Shown piece after piece: positions 1-12,540 of a stretch of 64,000 nt of DNA. The translations under genes were made by a program, and so were the position numbers. How positions within the stretch are numbered: position 1 is the stretch's first letter; each line of letters opens with the position of its first letter. The stretch is from Rutidosis leptorrhynchoides (lineage: Eukaryota; Streptophyta; Magnoliopsida; Asterales; Asteraceae): the NCBI RefSeq assembly GCF_046630445.1, contig NC_092334.1, forward strand, positions 192,764,501-192,828,500. Reading direction: 5' to 3'. The notes under the pieces are model-generated. The model was not told the DNA's origin. It did no database searches and was given only the letters and a program-made list of their open reading frames with translations.

Positions 1-68
1 TGCTTGTATTAATAAGTATTTTTTTTATGAATCTAACTCTTGTCTATTTTACAGTATAAAAACACAAA

Positions 69-729
69 ATGGATAGACAACCCAATATTTTAAGAGATCT
101 ACCCGGAGACATGATTGATGAAATCTTGTCTAGAGTCGGTCAGAATTCTTCGGCACAACTATTTAAGGCGAGATCAGTTTGTAAGATATTCGAAGAACGT
201 TCCAAGAATGCCTTGGTTTATAAAAGGCTTTCGTTCGAAAGATGGGGGATATCACATTGGGAAATCCATAAGTTACGATGTGTTTACTTTGACGCATATA
301 TTGCGGGGAACCCAAATGCTATTTTACGCAATGGGTTAAGAAATTATTTTGACTCAATATATCCGAATATTGGACTTCGTGATTTAGAAAAAGCGGCTAA
401 CATGCAACATAAAGAAGCATGTTATGCTTACGGATTAGTAATGTTCGCTTCTCACCAAAGTGAGAACAAGAACATCGGGCTACAACTATTAAACAAAACG
501 TTCCCACAAGTGACGGAGTCGGTAATTGGGGTAAGAAATGAGGTTTTTAGATTGTTACGGGACTGTTGGACATTACGTAACCCTCGTCCCTTTGACGACG
601 TTACAACACGCTGTCTTATCAACGGCCCAAGGATGGGAAGTAATCCTAGTAAAACCAGAATGCATGACTTGTTTCTGGACGTATGAATTACGTGTCTTTA
701 TTGCCTTTGCTGAACGACTTGTGTACTAG
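69..729 (+). pseudogene. F-box protein with Sel1-like repeat, cargo of retrotransposon A1, C-terminus frameshifted
   Basis: The ORF opens at ATG 69 with an F-box (DLPGDMIDEILSRV). A Sel1/TPR-like segment follows (AGNPNAILRNGLRNYF, then AANMQHKEACYAYGL). F-box proteins normally bring substrates to SCF ubiquitin ligases through SKP1. Its partner copy in A2 (30674-31366) is intact and about three quarters identical in protein. Near 624 A1 has lost a net 23 bases relative to A2. The original frame therefore runs into an unrelated tail ending at 686, while the true C-terminus (QGWEVILVKPECMTCFW) continues in another frame to 729. It lies upstream of gag in the same orientation, the same place as in A2. 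The overall type resembles plant F-box proteins of the At2g35280/At1g67623 kind, by recollection. The sequence CTTGTCTATTTTACAG just before it looks like a 3' splice site. Confidence 0.85.
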
Positions 730-1070
730 CTAGAATTATCTTCACAACCACCTTGTATCAAATTTATTGTGTGCTATATTTCATGCTATATGTAAAATAA
801 GCGGTATTGTAAGTTTGTAAAATATTGTGTAAAAGTTTGAACGCGAAATATTATTATAATCAGTTTTTCATATAGAATTGTAGTAGTTGAATTGTATATT
901 AGCTACTAAGTATGAACTTAACGGTAAGGTACTACCCGAATTTAAACTTATAAAACGCTAATATGAAGAAAAAGCTTTTATAAATGAGTTCATATTATGC
1001 TACGAAATACTATTAACTACTCTTAATATTCTGTATGATTAACTTGTTCCATTTGACTATTTTGAAGGAA
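687..1070 (+). other. Spacer between F-box and gag with an internal polypurine-tract-like motif
   Basis: AT-rich non-coding spacer conserved with A2 (31367-31706). It holds the motif TTAACGGTAAGGTACTACCCG (about 918-938), a slightly altered copy of the 3' polypurine tract AACGGGTAGGTAC found before the 3' LTR. No other coding signal was seen. Confidence 0.6.
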
Positions 1071-1868
1071 ATGGCACCGACTACTCGACACACCGTGAAT
1101 ATGAATGGAGAGGAATTCCGTACTTTTCTAGCTTCAAACATAGTCGCAGTACAGGCTGCGCTACATACCAACAATAACCTTGGATCTAGTAGTACAGGAA
1201 ATTTTGTAGGATGCACCTACAAAGAATTCACTGCCTGCAAACCTTTGGAATTTGATGGAACCGAAGGACCGATCGGATTGAAATGGTGGACCGAGAAGGT
1301 CGAATCGGTGTTTGCCATAAGTAAGTGTACTGAAGAGGATAAAGTGAACATGGTGGAATACCTATCTAGAGCAAGTGGGACAAGACGATGCGTACGCACT
1401 ACCGTGGTCAGCATTCAAGCACTTGATGAACGAGAAGTACCGTCCCAGAACCGAGGTCAATAAGCTCAAGACAGAACTTAGAGGGTTACGAACTCAAGGA
1501 TTTGATATTACCACGTACGAAAGACGATTCGCAGAATTGTGCCTATTGTGTCCGGGAGCATTCGAAGATGAGGAAGAGAAGATCGACGCGTTTCTGAAAG
1601 GATTACCGGAAAGAATCCAAGAAGATATAAGTTCACACGAGCCCGCCTCCATACAACAGGCATGTAGAATGGCTCACAAACTAGTGAACCAGATTGAAGA
1701 AAGAATTAAAGAACAGACTGCTGAAGAGGCCAATGTGAAGCAAGTCAAAAGAAAGTGGGAGGAAAACGGTGATAAGAATCACCAATACAACAACAACAGC
1801 AATTACAACAATAATCGCAACAATTATCCCAACAATCGCAACATCAATCGCAACTACAACAAACGGCC

Positions 1869-1905
<37 letters not shown>

Positions 1906-4900
1906 CATCCCAACAACAATAATAACCGCAACAACAACAACAATCAGAAGCAGCTATGCCAAAAGTGTGAAAAGTATCACTCGGGGTTCTGCACCAAATT
2001 TTGCAACAAGTGTAAAAGAAATGGTCATAGCGCGGCGAAGTGTGAGGTCTACGGACCAGGGGTTAATAGAACGAAAGGAACAAATGGTGTCGGAACGAGT
2101 AATGGCGGAGCAAGTAGTGTCGGAGCAAGATATGCCAATGTAGTTTGTTATAAATGTGGAAAACCGGGCCACATTATTAGAAATTGCCCGAACCAGGAGA
2201 ACACGAATGGACAAGGCCGCGGAAGAGTATTCAATATTAATGCGGCAGAGGCACAGGAAGACCCGGAGCTTGTTACGGGTATGTTTCTTATTGACAATAA
2301 ATCTGCTTACGTTTTATTTGATTCGGGTGCTGATAGAAGCTATATGAGTAGAGATTTTTGTGCTAAATTAAGTTGTCCATTGACGCCTTTGGATAGTAAA
2401 TTTTTACTCGAATTAGCAAATGGTAAATTAATTTCAGCAGATAATATATGTCGGAATCGAGAAATTAAACTGGTTAGCGAAACATTTAAGATTGATTTGA
2501 TACAAGTAGAGTTAGGGAGTTTTGATGTGATAATCGGTATGGACTGGTTGAAAGAAGTGAAAGCAGAGATCGTTTGTTACAAAAATGCAATTCGCATTAT
2601 ACGAGAAAAAGAAAAACCCTTAATGGTGTACGGAGAAAAGGGCAACACGAAGCTACATCTTATTAGTAATTTGAAGGCACAAAAACTAATAAGAAAAGGT
2701 TGCTATGCTGTTCTAGCACACGTCGAGAAAGTACAAACTGAAGAAAAGAGCATCAATGATGTTCCCATTGCAAAACAATTTCCCGATGTATTTCCGAAAG
2801 AATTACCGGGATTACCCCCACATCGATCCGTTGAATTTCAAATAGATCATGTACCAGGAGCTGCACCAATAGCTCGTGCTCCTTACAGACTCGCACCCAG
2901 CGAGATGAAAGAACTGCAAAGCCAATTACAAGAAATTTTAGAGCGTGGTTTCATTCGACCAAGCACATCACCGTGGGGAGCTCCTGTTTTGTTTGTCAAG
3001 AAGAAAGATGGTACATTCAGGTTGTGTATCGACTACCGAGAGTTGAACAAACTTACCATCAAGTACCGCTACCCACTACTGAGAATCGACGACTTATTTG
3101 ATCAACTACAAGGCTCGTCTGTTTATTCAAAGATTGACTTACGTTCCGGGTATCATCAAATGCGGGTGAAAGAAGATGATATTCCAAAGACTGCTTTCAG
3201 AACACGTTACGGTCATTACGAGTTTATGGTCATGCCGTTTGGTTTAACTAATGCACCAGCTGTGTTCATGGACCTTATGAACCGAGTGTGTGGACCATAC
3301 CTTGACAAGTTTGTCATTGTTTTCATTGATGACATACTTATTTACTCAAAGAATGACCAAGAACACGGTGAACATTTGAGAAAGGTGTTAGAAGTATTGA
3401 GGAAGGAAGAATTGTACGCTAAGTTTTCAAAGTGTGCATTTTGGTTGGAAGAAGTTCAATTCCTCGGTCACATAGTGAACAAAGAAGGTATTAAGGTGGA
3501 TCCGGCAAAGATAGAAACTGTTGAAAAGTGGGAAACCCCGAAAACTCCGAAACACATACGCCAGTTTTTAGGACTAGCTGGTTATTACAGAAGGTTCATC
3601 CAAGACTTTTCCAGAATAGCAAAACCCTTGACTGCATTAACGCATAAAGGGAAGAAATTTGAATGGAATGATGAACAAGAGAAAGCGTTTCAGTTATTGA
3701 AGAAAAAGATAACTACGGCACCTATATTGTCATTGCCTGAAGGGAATGATGATTTTGTGATTTATTGTGACGCATCAAAGCAAGGTCTCGGTTGTGTATT
3801 AATGCAACGAACGAAGGTGATTGCTTATGCGTCTAGACAATTGAAGATTCACGAACAAAATTATACGACGCATGATTTGGAACTAGGCGAGGTTGTTTTT
3901 GCATTAAAGACTTGGAGGCACTACTTATATGCGGTCAAAAGTATTATATATACCGACCACAAAAGTCTTCAACACATATTTAATCAGAAACAACTGAATA
4001 TGAGGCAGCGTAGGTGGATTGAATTATTGAATGATTACAACTTTGAGATTCGTTACCACTCGGGGAAGGAAAATGTGGTAGTCGATGCCTTGAGCAGGAA
4101 GGACAGAGAACCCATTCGAGTAAAATCTATGAATATAATGATTCATAATAACCTTACTACTCAAATAAAGGAGGCGCAACAAGGAGTTTTAAAAGAGGGA
4201 AATTTAAAGGATGAAATACCCAAAGGATCGGAGAAGCATCTTAATATTCGGGAAGACGGAACCCGGTATAGGGCTGAAAGGATTTGGGTACCAAAATTTG
4301 GAGATATGAGAGAAATGGTACTTAGAGAAGCTCATAAAACCAGATACTCAATACATCCTGGAACGGGGAAGATGTACAAGGATCTCAAGAAACATTTTTG
4401 GTGGCCGGGTATGAAAGCCGATGTTGCTAAATACGTAGGAGAATGTTTGACGTGTTCTAAGGTCAAAGCTGAGCATCAAAAACCATCAGGTCTACTTCAA
4501 CAACCTGAAATCCCGGAATGGAAATGGAAAAACATTACCATGGATTTCATCACTAAATTGCCAAGGACTGCAAGTGGTTTTGATACTATTTGGGTAATAG
4601 TTGATCGTCTCACCAAATCAGCACACTTCCTGCCAATAAGAGAAGATGACAAGATGGAGAAGTTAGCACGACTGTATTTGAAGGAAGTCGTCTCCAGACA
4701 TGGAATACCAATCTCTATTATCTCTGATAGAGATGGCAGATTTATTTCAAGATTCTGGCAGACATTACAGCAAGCATTAGGAACTCGTCTAGACATTAGT
4801 ACTGCCTATCATCCACAAACTGATGGGCAGAGCGAAAGGACGATACAAACGCTTGAAGACATGCTACGAGCATGTGTTATTGATTTCAGAAACAGTTGGG

Positions 4901-5607
4901 ATCGACATCTACCGTTAGCAGAATTTTCCTACAACAACAGCTACCATTCAAGCATTGAGATGGCGCCGTTTGAAGCACTTTATGGTAGAAAGTGAAGGTC
5001 TCCGATTTGTTGGAGTGAAGTGGGGGATAGACAGATTACGGGTCCGGAGATTATACAAGAAACTACCGAGAAGATCATCCAAATTCAACAACGGTTGAAA
5101 ATCGCCCAAAGTCGACAAAAGAGCTACGCTGACATTAAAAGAAAAGATATTGAATTTGAAATTGGAGAGATGGTCATGCTTAAAGTTGCACCTTGGAAAG
5201 GCGTTGTTCGATTTGGTAAACGAGGGAAATTAAATCCAAGGTATATTGGACCATTCAAGATTACTGATCGTGTCGGACCAGTAGCTTACCGACTTGAGTT
5301 ACCTCAACAACTCATGACTGTACATAACACTTTCCACGTCTCGAATTTGAAGAAATGTTTTGCTAAAGAAGATCTCACTCTTCCGTTAGATGAAATCCAA
5401 ATCAACGAAAAACTTCAATTCATCGAAGAACCCGTCGAAATAATGGATCGTGAGGTTAAAAGACTTAAGCAAAACAAGATACCAATTGTTAAGGTTCGAT
5501 GGAATGCTCGTAGAGGACCTGAGTTCACCTGGGAGCGTGAAGATCAGATGAATAAGAAATACCCGCATCTATTTCCAGAAGATTCGTCAACACCTTCAAC
5601 AGCTTAA
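1071..5607 (+). pseudogene. gag-pol: gag-pol polyprotein of A1 (Tekay/Del-like chromovirus), two disruptions
   Basis: Single-frame gag-pol starting at ATG 1071 (MAPTTRHTVN). Order: capsid-like gag; an asparagine-rich linker (about 1785-1950); zinc knuckles [14 protein letters not shown] and [14 protein letters not shown]; aspartic protease with LFDSGAD (about 2316); reverse transcriptase with FIDDILIY (about 3322); RNase H with [11 protein letters not shown] (about 3760); integrase with an HHCC zinc site (from about 4325), DDE catalytic region ([25 protein letters not shown]); and a C-terminal degenerate chromodomain ([17 protein letters not shown]). It would make the virus-like particle, copy the RNA and integrate the DNA. 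Against A2 it has a 35-base deletion in gag near 1348, which shifts the frame. It also has a TGA at 4993-4995 where A2 has TGC. After these the frame stays open to 5607. Otherwise the catalytic residues look complete, so the copy is recently dead. Confidence 0.95.
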
Positions 5608-5642
5608 AATTTCGGGACGAAATTTATTTAACGGGTAGGTAC
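5607..5642 (+). other. Palindrome and polypurine tract of A1
   Basis: The perfect inverted repeat AAATTTCGGGACGAAATTT (5607-5625) overlaps the gag-pol stop codon. It is followed by TTAACGGGTAGGTAC, which abuts the LTR start TGTAGTGACC at 5643. The second part is in the position of the plus-strand primer (polypurine tract). The palindrome recurs next to the 3' LTR in A2, C (one base changed), D, E and B (one base inserted). Confidence 0.75.
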
Positions 5643-8600
5643 TGTAGTGACCCGAACTTTTCCATGTTTATATATATTAATTGAGATTGATATTTACATG
5701 ATTAAATGTTTTCAACATGTTAAGCAATCAAACTTGTTAAGACTTGATTAATTGAAATATGTTTCATATAGACAATTGACCACCCAAGTTGACCGGTGAT
5801 TCACGAACGTTAAAACTTGTAAAAACTATATGATAACATATATATGGATATATATATATAATTAACATGATACTATGATAAGTAAACATATCATAAAGTA
5901 TATTAACAATGAACTACATATGTAAAAACAAGACTACTAACTTAATGATTTTTAAACGAGACATATATGTAACGATTATCGTTGTAAAGACATTTAATGT
6001 ATATATATCATATTAAGAGATATTCATACATGATAATATCATGATAATATAATAATTTAAAATCTCATTTGATATTATAAACATTGGGTTAACAACATTT
6101 AACAAGATCGTTAACCTAAAGGTTTCAAAACAACACTTACATGTAACGACTAACGATGACTTAATGACTCAGTTAAAATGTATATACTTGTAGTGTTTTA
6201 ATATGTATTTATACACTTTTGAAAGACTTCAATACACTTATCAAAATACTTCTACTTAACAAAAATGCTTACAATTACATCCTCGTTCAGTTTCATCAAC
6301 AATTCTACTCGTATGCACCCGTATTCGTACTCGTACAATACACAGCTTTTAGATGCATGTACTATTGGTATATACACTCCAATGATCAGCTCTTAGTAGC
6401 CCATGTGAGTCACCTAACACATGTGGGAACCATCATTTGGCAACTAGCATGAAATATCTCATAAAATTACAAAAATATGAGTAATCATTCATGACTTATT
6501 TACATGAAAAAAAAATTACATATCCTTTATATCTAATCCATACACCAACGACCAAAAACACCTAAAAACACTTTCATTCTTCAATTTTCTTCATCTAATT
6601 GATCTCTCTCAAGTTCTATCTTTAAGTTCTAAGTGTTCTTCATATATTCTACAAGTTCTAGTTACATAAAATCAAGAATACTTTCAAGTTTGCTAGCTCA
6701 CTTCCAATCTTGTAAGGTGATCATTCAACCTCAAGAAATCTTTGTTTCTAACAGTAGGTTATCATTCTAATACAAGGTAATAATCATATTCAAACTTTGG
6801 TTCAATTTCTATAACTATAACAATCTTATTTCAAGTGATGATCTTACTTGAACTTGTTTTCGTGTCATGATTCTGCTTCAAGAACTTCGAGCCATCCAAG
6901 GATCCGTTGAAGCTAGATCCATTTTTCTCTTTTCCAGTAGGTTTATCCAAGGAACTTAAGGTAGTAATGATGTTCATAACATCATTCGATTCATACATAT
7001 AAAGCTATCTTATTCAAAGGTTTAAACTTGTAATCACTAGAATATAGTTTAGTTAATTCTAAACTTGTTCGCAAACAAAAGTTAATCCTTCTAACTTGAC
7101 TTTTAAAATTAACTAAACACATGTTCTATATCTATATGATATGCTAACTTAAGATTTAAAACCTGGAAACACGAAAAATACCGTAAAACCGGATTTACGC
7201 CGTCGTAGTAACACCGCGGGCTGTTTTGAGTTAGTTAATTAAAAACTATGATAAACTTTGATTTAAAAGTTGTTATTCTGAGAAAATGATTTTTATTATG
7301 AACATGAAACTATATCCAAAAATTATGGTTAAACTCAAAGTGGAAGTATGTTTTCTAAAATGGTCATCTAGACGTCGTTCTTTCGACTGAAATGACTACC
7401 TTTACTTAATCAAATTGGTAACAAATCTATTCCAACAAATCTATTCCAACCATAACTTAATCAACCATAACTTAATCAACTTGTATTGTATATTATGTAA
7501 TATTGAGATACCATAGACACGTATACAATGTATATTATGTAATCTTGAGATACCATAGACACGTATACAATGTTTCGACCTATCATGTCGACACATCTAT
7601 ATATATTTCGGAACAACCATAGACACTCTATATGTGAATGTTGGAGTTAGCTATACAGGGTTGAGGTTGATTCCAAAATATATATAGTTTGAGTTGTGAT
7701 CAATACTGAGATACGTATACACTGGGTCGTGGATTGATTCAAGATAATATTTATCGATTTATTTCTGTACATCTAACTGTGGACAACTAGTTGTAGGTTA
7801 CTAACGAGGACAGCTGACTTAATAAACTTAAAACATCAAAATATATTAAAAGTGTTGTAAATATATTTTGAACATACTTTGATATATATGTATATATTGT
7901 TATAGGTTCGTGAATCAACCAGTGGCCAAGTCTTACTTCCCGACGAAGTAAAAATCTGTGAAAGTGAGTTATAGTCCCACTTTTAAAATCTAATATTTTT
8001 GGGATGAGAATACATGCAGGTTTTATAAATGATTTACAAAATAGACACAAGTACGTGAAACTACATTCTATGGTTGAATTATCGAAATCGAATATGCCCC
8101 TTTTTATTAAGTCTGGTAATCTAAGAATTAGGGAACAGACACCCTAATTGACGCGAATCCTAAAGATAGATCTATTGGGTCCAACAAGCCCCATCCAAAG
8201 TACCGGATGCTTTAGTACTTCGAAATTTATATCATGTCCGAAGGAGGATCCCGGAATGATGGGGATATTCATATATGCATATTGTTAATGTCGATTACCA
8301 GGCGTTCACCATATGAATGATTTTTATCTCTATGTATGGGATGTGTATTGAAATATGAAATCTTGTGGTCTATTATTATGATTTGATATATATAGGTTAA
8401 ACCTATAACTCACCAACATTTTTGTTGACGTTTTAAGCATGTTTATTCTCAGGTGATTATTAAGAGCTTTCGCTGTCGCATACTTAAATAAGGACGAGAT
8501 TTGGAGTCCATGCTTGTATGATATTGTGTAAAAACTACATTCAAGAAACTTATTTTGTTGTAACATATTTGTATTGTAAACCATTATGTAATGGTCGTGT

Positions 8601-8795
8601 GTAAACAGGATATTTTAGATTATCATTATTTGATAATCTACGTAAAGCTTTTTAAACCTTTATTGATGAAATAAAGGTTATGGTTTGTTTTAAAATGAAT
8701 GCAGTCTTTGAAAAACGTCTCATATAGAGGTCAATACCTCGCAACGAAATCAATTAATATGGAACGTTTTTAATCAATAAGAACGAGACATTTCA
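5643..8795 (+). repeat. 3' LTR of A1
   Basis: Begins TGTAGTGACCCGAAC directly after the polypurine tract and ends GAGACATTTCA. About 3.15 kb, non-coding. Its 3' part carries modules shared with the LTRs of A2, A3, B and D: the GAATACATGC box, GACGCGAATCC, the 'GAAATCTTGTGGTCTATTA' box, and the hairpin CAACATTTTTGTTG at 8414-8427. Short ORFs inside it look like chance. Confidence 0.92.
7487..7570 (+). repeat. 42-bp tandem duplication in A1 LTR
   Basis: Two adjacent 42-base units (7487-7528 and 7529-7570) containing GAGATACCATAGACACG, with one mismatch. The A3 LTR has a single copy at the equivalent place (around 63805-63850, minus), so this is a local duplication. Just upstream (7419-7475) are smaller tandem copies of 'AACAAATCTATTCC' and 'AACCATAACTTAATC'. 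Confidence 0.85.
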
Positions 8796-9800
8796 GAAAA
8801 CGTATGCACGAAAAGATTAGGTGCTCGAGAAGTTAGTGCTCGAAAACTTTAAGTTGTCCGAAAACCTAGTACAGCTCGAGAACTTTGTTCTGCTCGAAAA
8901 CCTAGTTTTGTCCAAGAACCCAGACTGCTCAAGAACCTTGTCCGTTTTACAACTTTTATGCCCGAAAACATTAATTTTGAAATGATTTATATTGTAGAAT
9001 GTTAATTGTATTATAATATGTTTAGGAGGACAAAATAAGGAGAACGCTTCGTCGGATCAGAGTGTGTCTTACTTGTTAAGACTGATTCGGTGAGTGGATT
9101 AACTATAGTCTGGTAGTATATCGTAACTACTTATTCTATATATGCCATGCTAGTTAAGGTAATATACTACGGTTGTGTGATTTGTAAATCTGTTGTAAGC
9201 TTTTGAGTGATGTTGTATTTAGTTGCATGCTGTTATTGGATGTTATTCTGTGATAAAGCCTAGTGTGTCCCTATTGTGTGGTGTCCTAGGTAGGTGAGAT
9301 CAACCTTGCAGGGGTTGGGTTCCTCATGTGGTGGCCTATGGATATAAGCCTGAATGACGCATCTCCTGCGTGTGGATGACTTATAAATGAGGAACTTTCG
9401 GTTAGACGTCGGTCCGATCAATCGATGGTTGCAGGCTAGACCAAGCCGCTGGAGTCTCTTTGACGGCAGTAGTGTTTTTGCATGCTTATTGTATGACATG
9501 TTTACTATAACTGCTTATTATATGTTACTGGTTATAGTTGGCTCATTCACTTAACTGTATGCTAACTCCCCCCGTCTTCCCCTTGCAGGTACTTAGCTTA
9601 TGTTTGGGAAGACAATGGTTATGGTGTTATGCTGGGTCGTGACCGACTCTGATGTGACAGTCTTTTGTTTAGATAATTAATTATGTACTTGTGTAACGTA
9701 ATTAAGTGACAATGGGTTTGTAATAAATTAATATGGTACTGTTTTAGTTTATTTATGATACGTTGTCTTCCGTTGTTTATAAAAAAGGGGGGGTGTCACA
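8796..9800 (+). repeat. Old LTR remnant, probably Ty3/gypsy, 3' end preserved
   Basis: Ends GGGGGGTGTCACA (to 9800), the usual end of a plant gypsy LTR. It is not followed by a PBS, so the element is truncated or a solo LTR whose 5' part was lost when A1 inserted. The first 170 bases carry imperfect direct repeats of 'CTCGAAAACCTAGT' type (about 8820-8960). No coding sequence. Confidence 0.55.
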
Positions 9801-9821
9801 AAAAGATTGCCAGTACCATTA

Positions 9822-9824
<3 letters not shown>

Positions 9825-9903
<79 letters not shown>
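9825..9903. repeat. (TA)n microsatellite passing into (GA)n
   Basis: About 54 bases of TA dinucleotides followed directly by about 25 bases of GA. Confidence 0.97.
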
Positions 9904-9931
9904 TGTGTATGTGCCATACCTTGAAATAACG

Positions 9932-10073
9932 TAACATTAGAGTGTATCTATTATTTATGTACTTATCGATTATTTTTTATCTACAGAAAGTATTAGGTTA
10001 AAAGTTTTGATTTAATATTAAAATGCCATAAATGATTTTCGCTTAGTTGTCAAACATAGAGGTATGCCACATG
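9932..10073 (+). repeat. Diverged direct repeat, copy 1
   Basis: About 140 bases running from AACATTAGAGTGTATC to ATGCCACATG. Copy 2 is at 10230-10373 in the same orientation. Not coding; origin unknown. Confidence 0.8.
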
Positions 10074-10229
10074 AATTTTTTGAGATAGTGATTTAGTTAC
10101 TATATGAAAATAAAACCATTCATCAAAGTTGTACAGTAAAACATATAGTTGAACTTGTTGTACATTTTTATGAAATAAGGTGAATGGTTTTATTTATGAA
10201 TAATATATTTTTTTTTTTTAAATTTAGAG

Positions 10230-10373
10230 TAATATTAGAGTGTATCTATTATTTATTACATATCTATTATTTTTCTTTTATCTATAGAAAGTATTAGGTT
10301 AAAATTTTTGAATTAATATTAAAATGTCAAATAAGATTTTTGCTTAGTTGTCAAACAAAGATGAATGTCACAT
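10230..10373 (+). repeat. Diverged direct repeat, copy 2
   Basis: Second copy of 9932-10073: same order of AGAAAGTATTAGGTTAAAA, TTGCTTAGTTGTCAAACA and GTCACATG. It ends exactly where the next (TA)n tract begins. Confidence 0.8.
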
Positions 10374-10375
10374 GG

Positions 10376-10448
<73 letters not shown>
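10376..10448. repeat. (TA)n microsatellite
   Basis: About 70 bases of TA dinucleotides, forming the left flank of the foldback segment at 10449-10631. Confidence 0.97.
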
Positions 10449-10451
<3 letters not shown>

Positions 10452-10630
10452 GATTCAGAGAACTAAGAGTGAGAGAGAACTCATAGAAACCATAGATTGA
10501 GCTCCATCTGCACACAGATTGAGCTCAATCTGCCTACTTCCAATATGCACACAGATTGAGGTCATCTGCGCACAGATTGAGTTTAGTATGTGAATTCTCT
10601 CATATCCTTGGTTCTCTCTGGATCCTCACG

Positions 10631-10631
<1 letters not shown>
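10449..10631. mobile_element. Short foldback segment bracketed by (TA)n, MITE-like
   Basis: A 183-base island between two TA tracts. Its left end (GGATTCAGAGAACTAAGAG) and the reverse complement of its right end (GGATCCAGAGAGAACCAAGG) are alike, giving imperfect terminal inverted repeats. Inside are four copies of (C)ACAGATTGAG. I infer a miniature inverted-repeat element that inserted at TA, but no family is recognised. Confidence 0.45.

Positions 10632-10633
<2 letters not shown>

Positions 10634-10703
<70 letters not shown>
10634..10703. repeat. (TA)n microsatellite
   Basis: About 70 bases of TA dinucleotides, forming the right flank of the foldback segment. Confidence 0.97.
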
Positions 10704-10706
<3 letters not shown>

Positions 10707-10964
10707 TAGGTTTTAGAGTCAGTGCGTTACACATGTAGGTAAAATAACTGTGCAAAATTAATTGAGTTTATTAAACAATTATTGTTGTGACCTATATATA
10801 CAAATGTGTCAAAAGAATGTGATATGGTAGAATTTTGAGCCCATGTATCGCATAGTTGTTAAATAAAACCATTAAAAATTACTTGGTTCTTAACTGATAT
10901 TGTAGATTTTTGAGCCCGTGCGTACCATTCCTTCTTCAACACATTTTAAATTTCTATCATATTA

Positions 10965-11220
10965 CTCACTTCATTCCATAATAAGTGTCCTGTTTGACTT
11001 TTTAAGTATTTTTGTTTTATAATTTTGATTTCAAATATTTTTATTTGTGTTATGTAATATTTGATAAAACTTGTATGAATAAATTCTGTTTTAAAATGTG
11101 TTTTAATTGATATAAGATTAATCAAATATTATATTACACAAACAAAAATATTTAAAGTCAAAGTTTTAAAGGTAAGACCTTGAAAATTCCAACAAGACAC
11201 TTATTATGGGACATAGAGAG
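10965..11220. mobile_element. Stowaway-type MITE (Tc1/mariner derived)
   Basis: A 256-base element with terminal inverted repeats: left CTCACTTCATTCCATAATAA, and right, read on the other strand, CTCTCTATGTCCCATAATAA, both followed by GTGTC. It is flanked by the TA target duplication (10963-10964 and 11221-11222). The TIR matches the Stowaway consensus (CTCCCTCCGTCCCA...AAGTGTC). It has no coding capacity and would need a mariner transposase in trans. Confidence 0.9.
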
Positions 11221-11222
11221 TA

Positions 11223-12539
<1,317 letters not shown>

Positions 12540-12540
<1 letters not shown>

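Larger units (their letters stand above)
1..8795 (+). mobile_element. Ty3/gypsy element A1, 5' part outside window
   Basis: Autonomous-type LTR retrotransposon. The visible order is F-box cargo ORF, internal polypurine-tract-like motif, gag-pol, palindrome plus PPT, and 3' LTR (5643-8795). The 5' LTR and PBS lie left of the window. It is closely related to A2 at 16991-39752, with very similar pol at the protein level and the same order of parts. The base run GAAAA after the 3' LTR (8796-8800) would be its target-site duplication, but the partner copy cannot be seen. Confidence 0.93.

Noticed and set aside
1681..1908. Poly-Val and poly-Thr ORFs over gag (also 1769-2143, 32317-32877, 32378-32854)
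   Set aside because: Shadow frames of the AAC/AAT triplets coding the Asn-rich Gag linker.
8820..8960. CTCGAAAACC-type spaced repeats considered as a CRISPR-like or satellite array
   Set aside because: Plant LTR context, irregular units and no constant spacer length; a decayed tandem repeat in an LTR.
9749..9937. Tyr-Ile repeat ORFs across TA tracts (also at 10556-10738, 11746-11976, 45397-45621, 45567-45860)
   Set aside because: They are translations of (TA)n microsatellites, which are open in most frames; no other coding signal.
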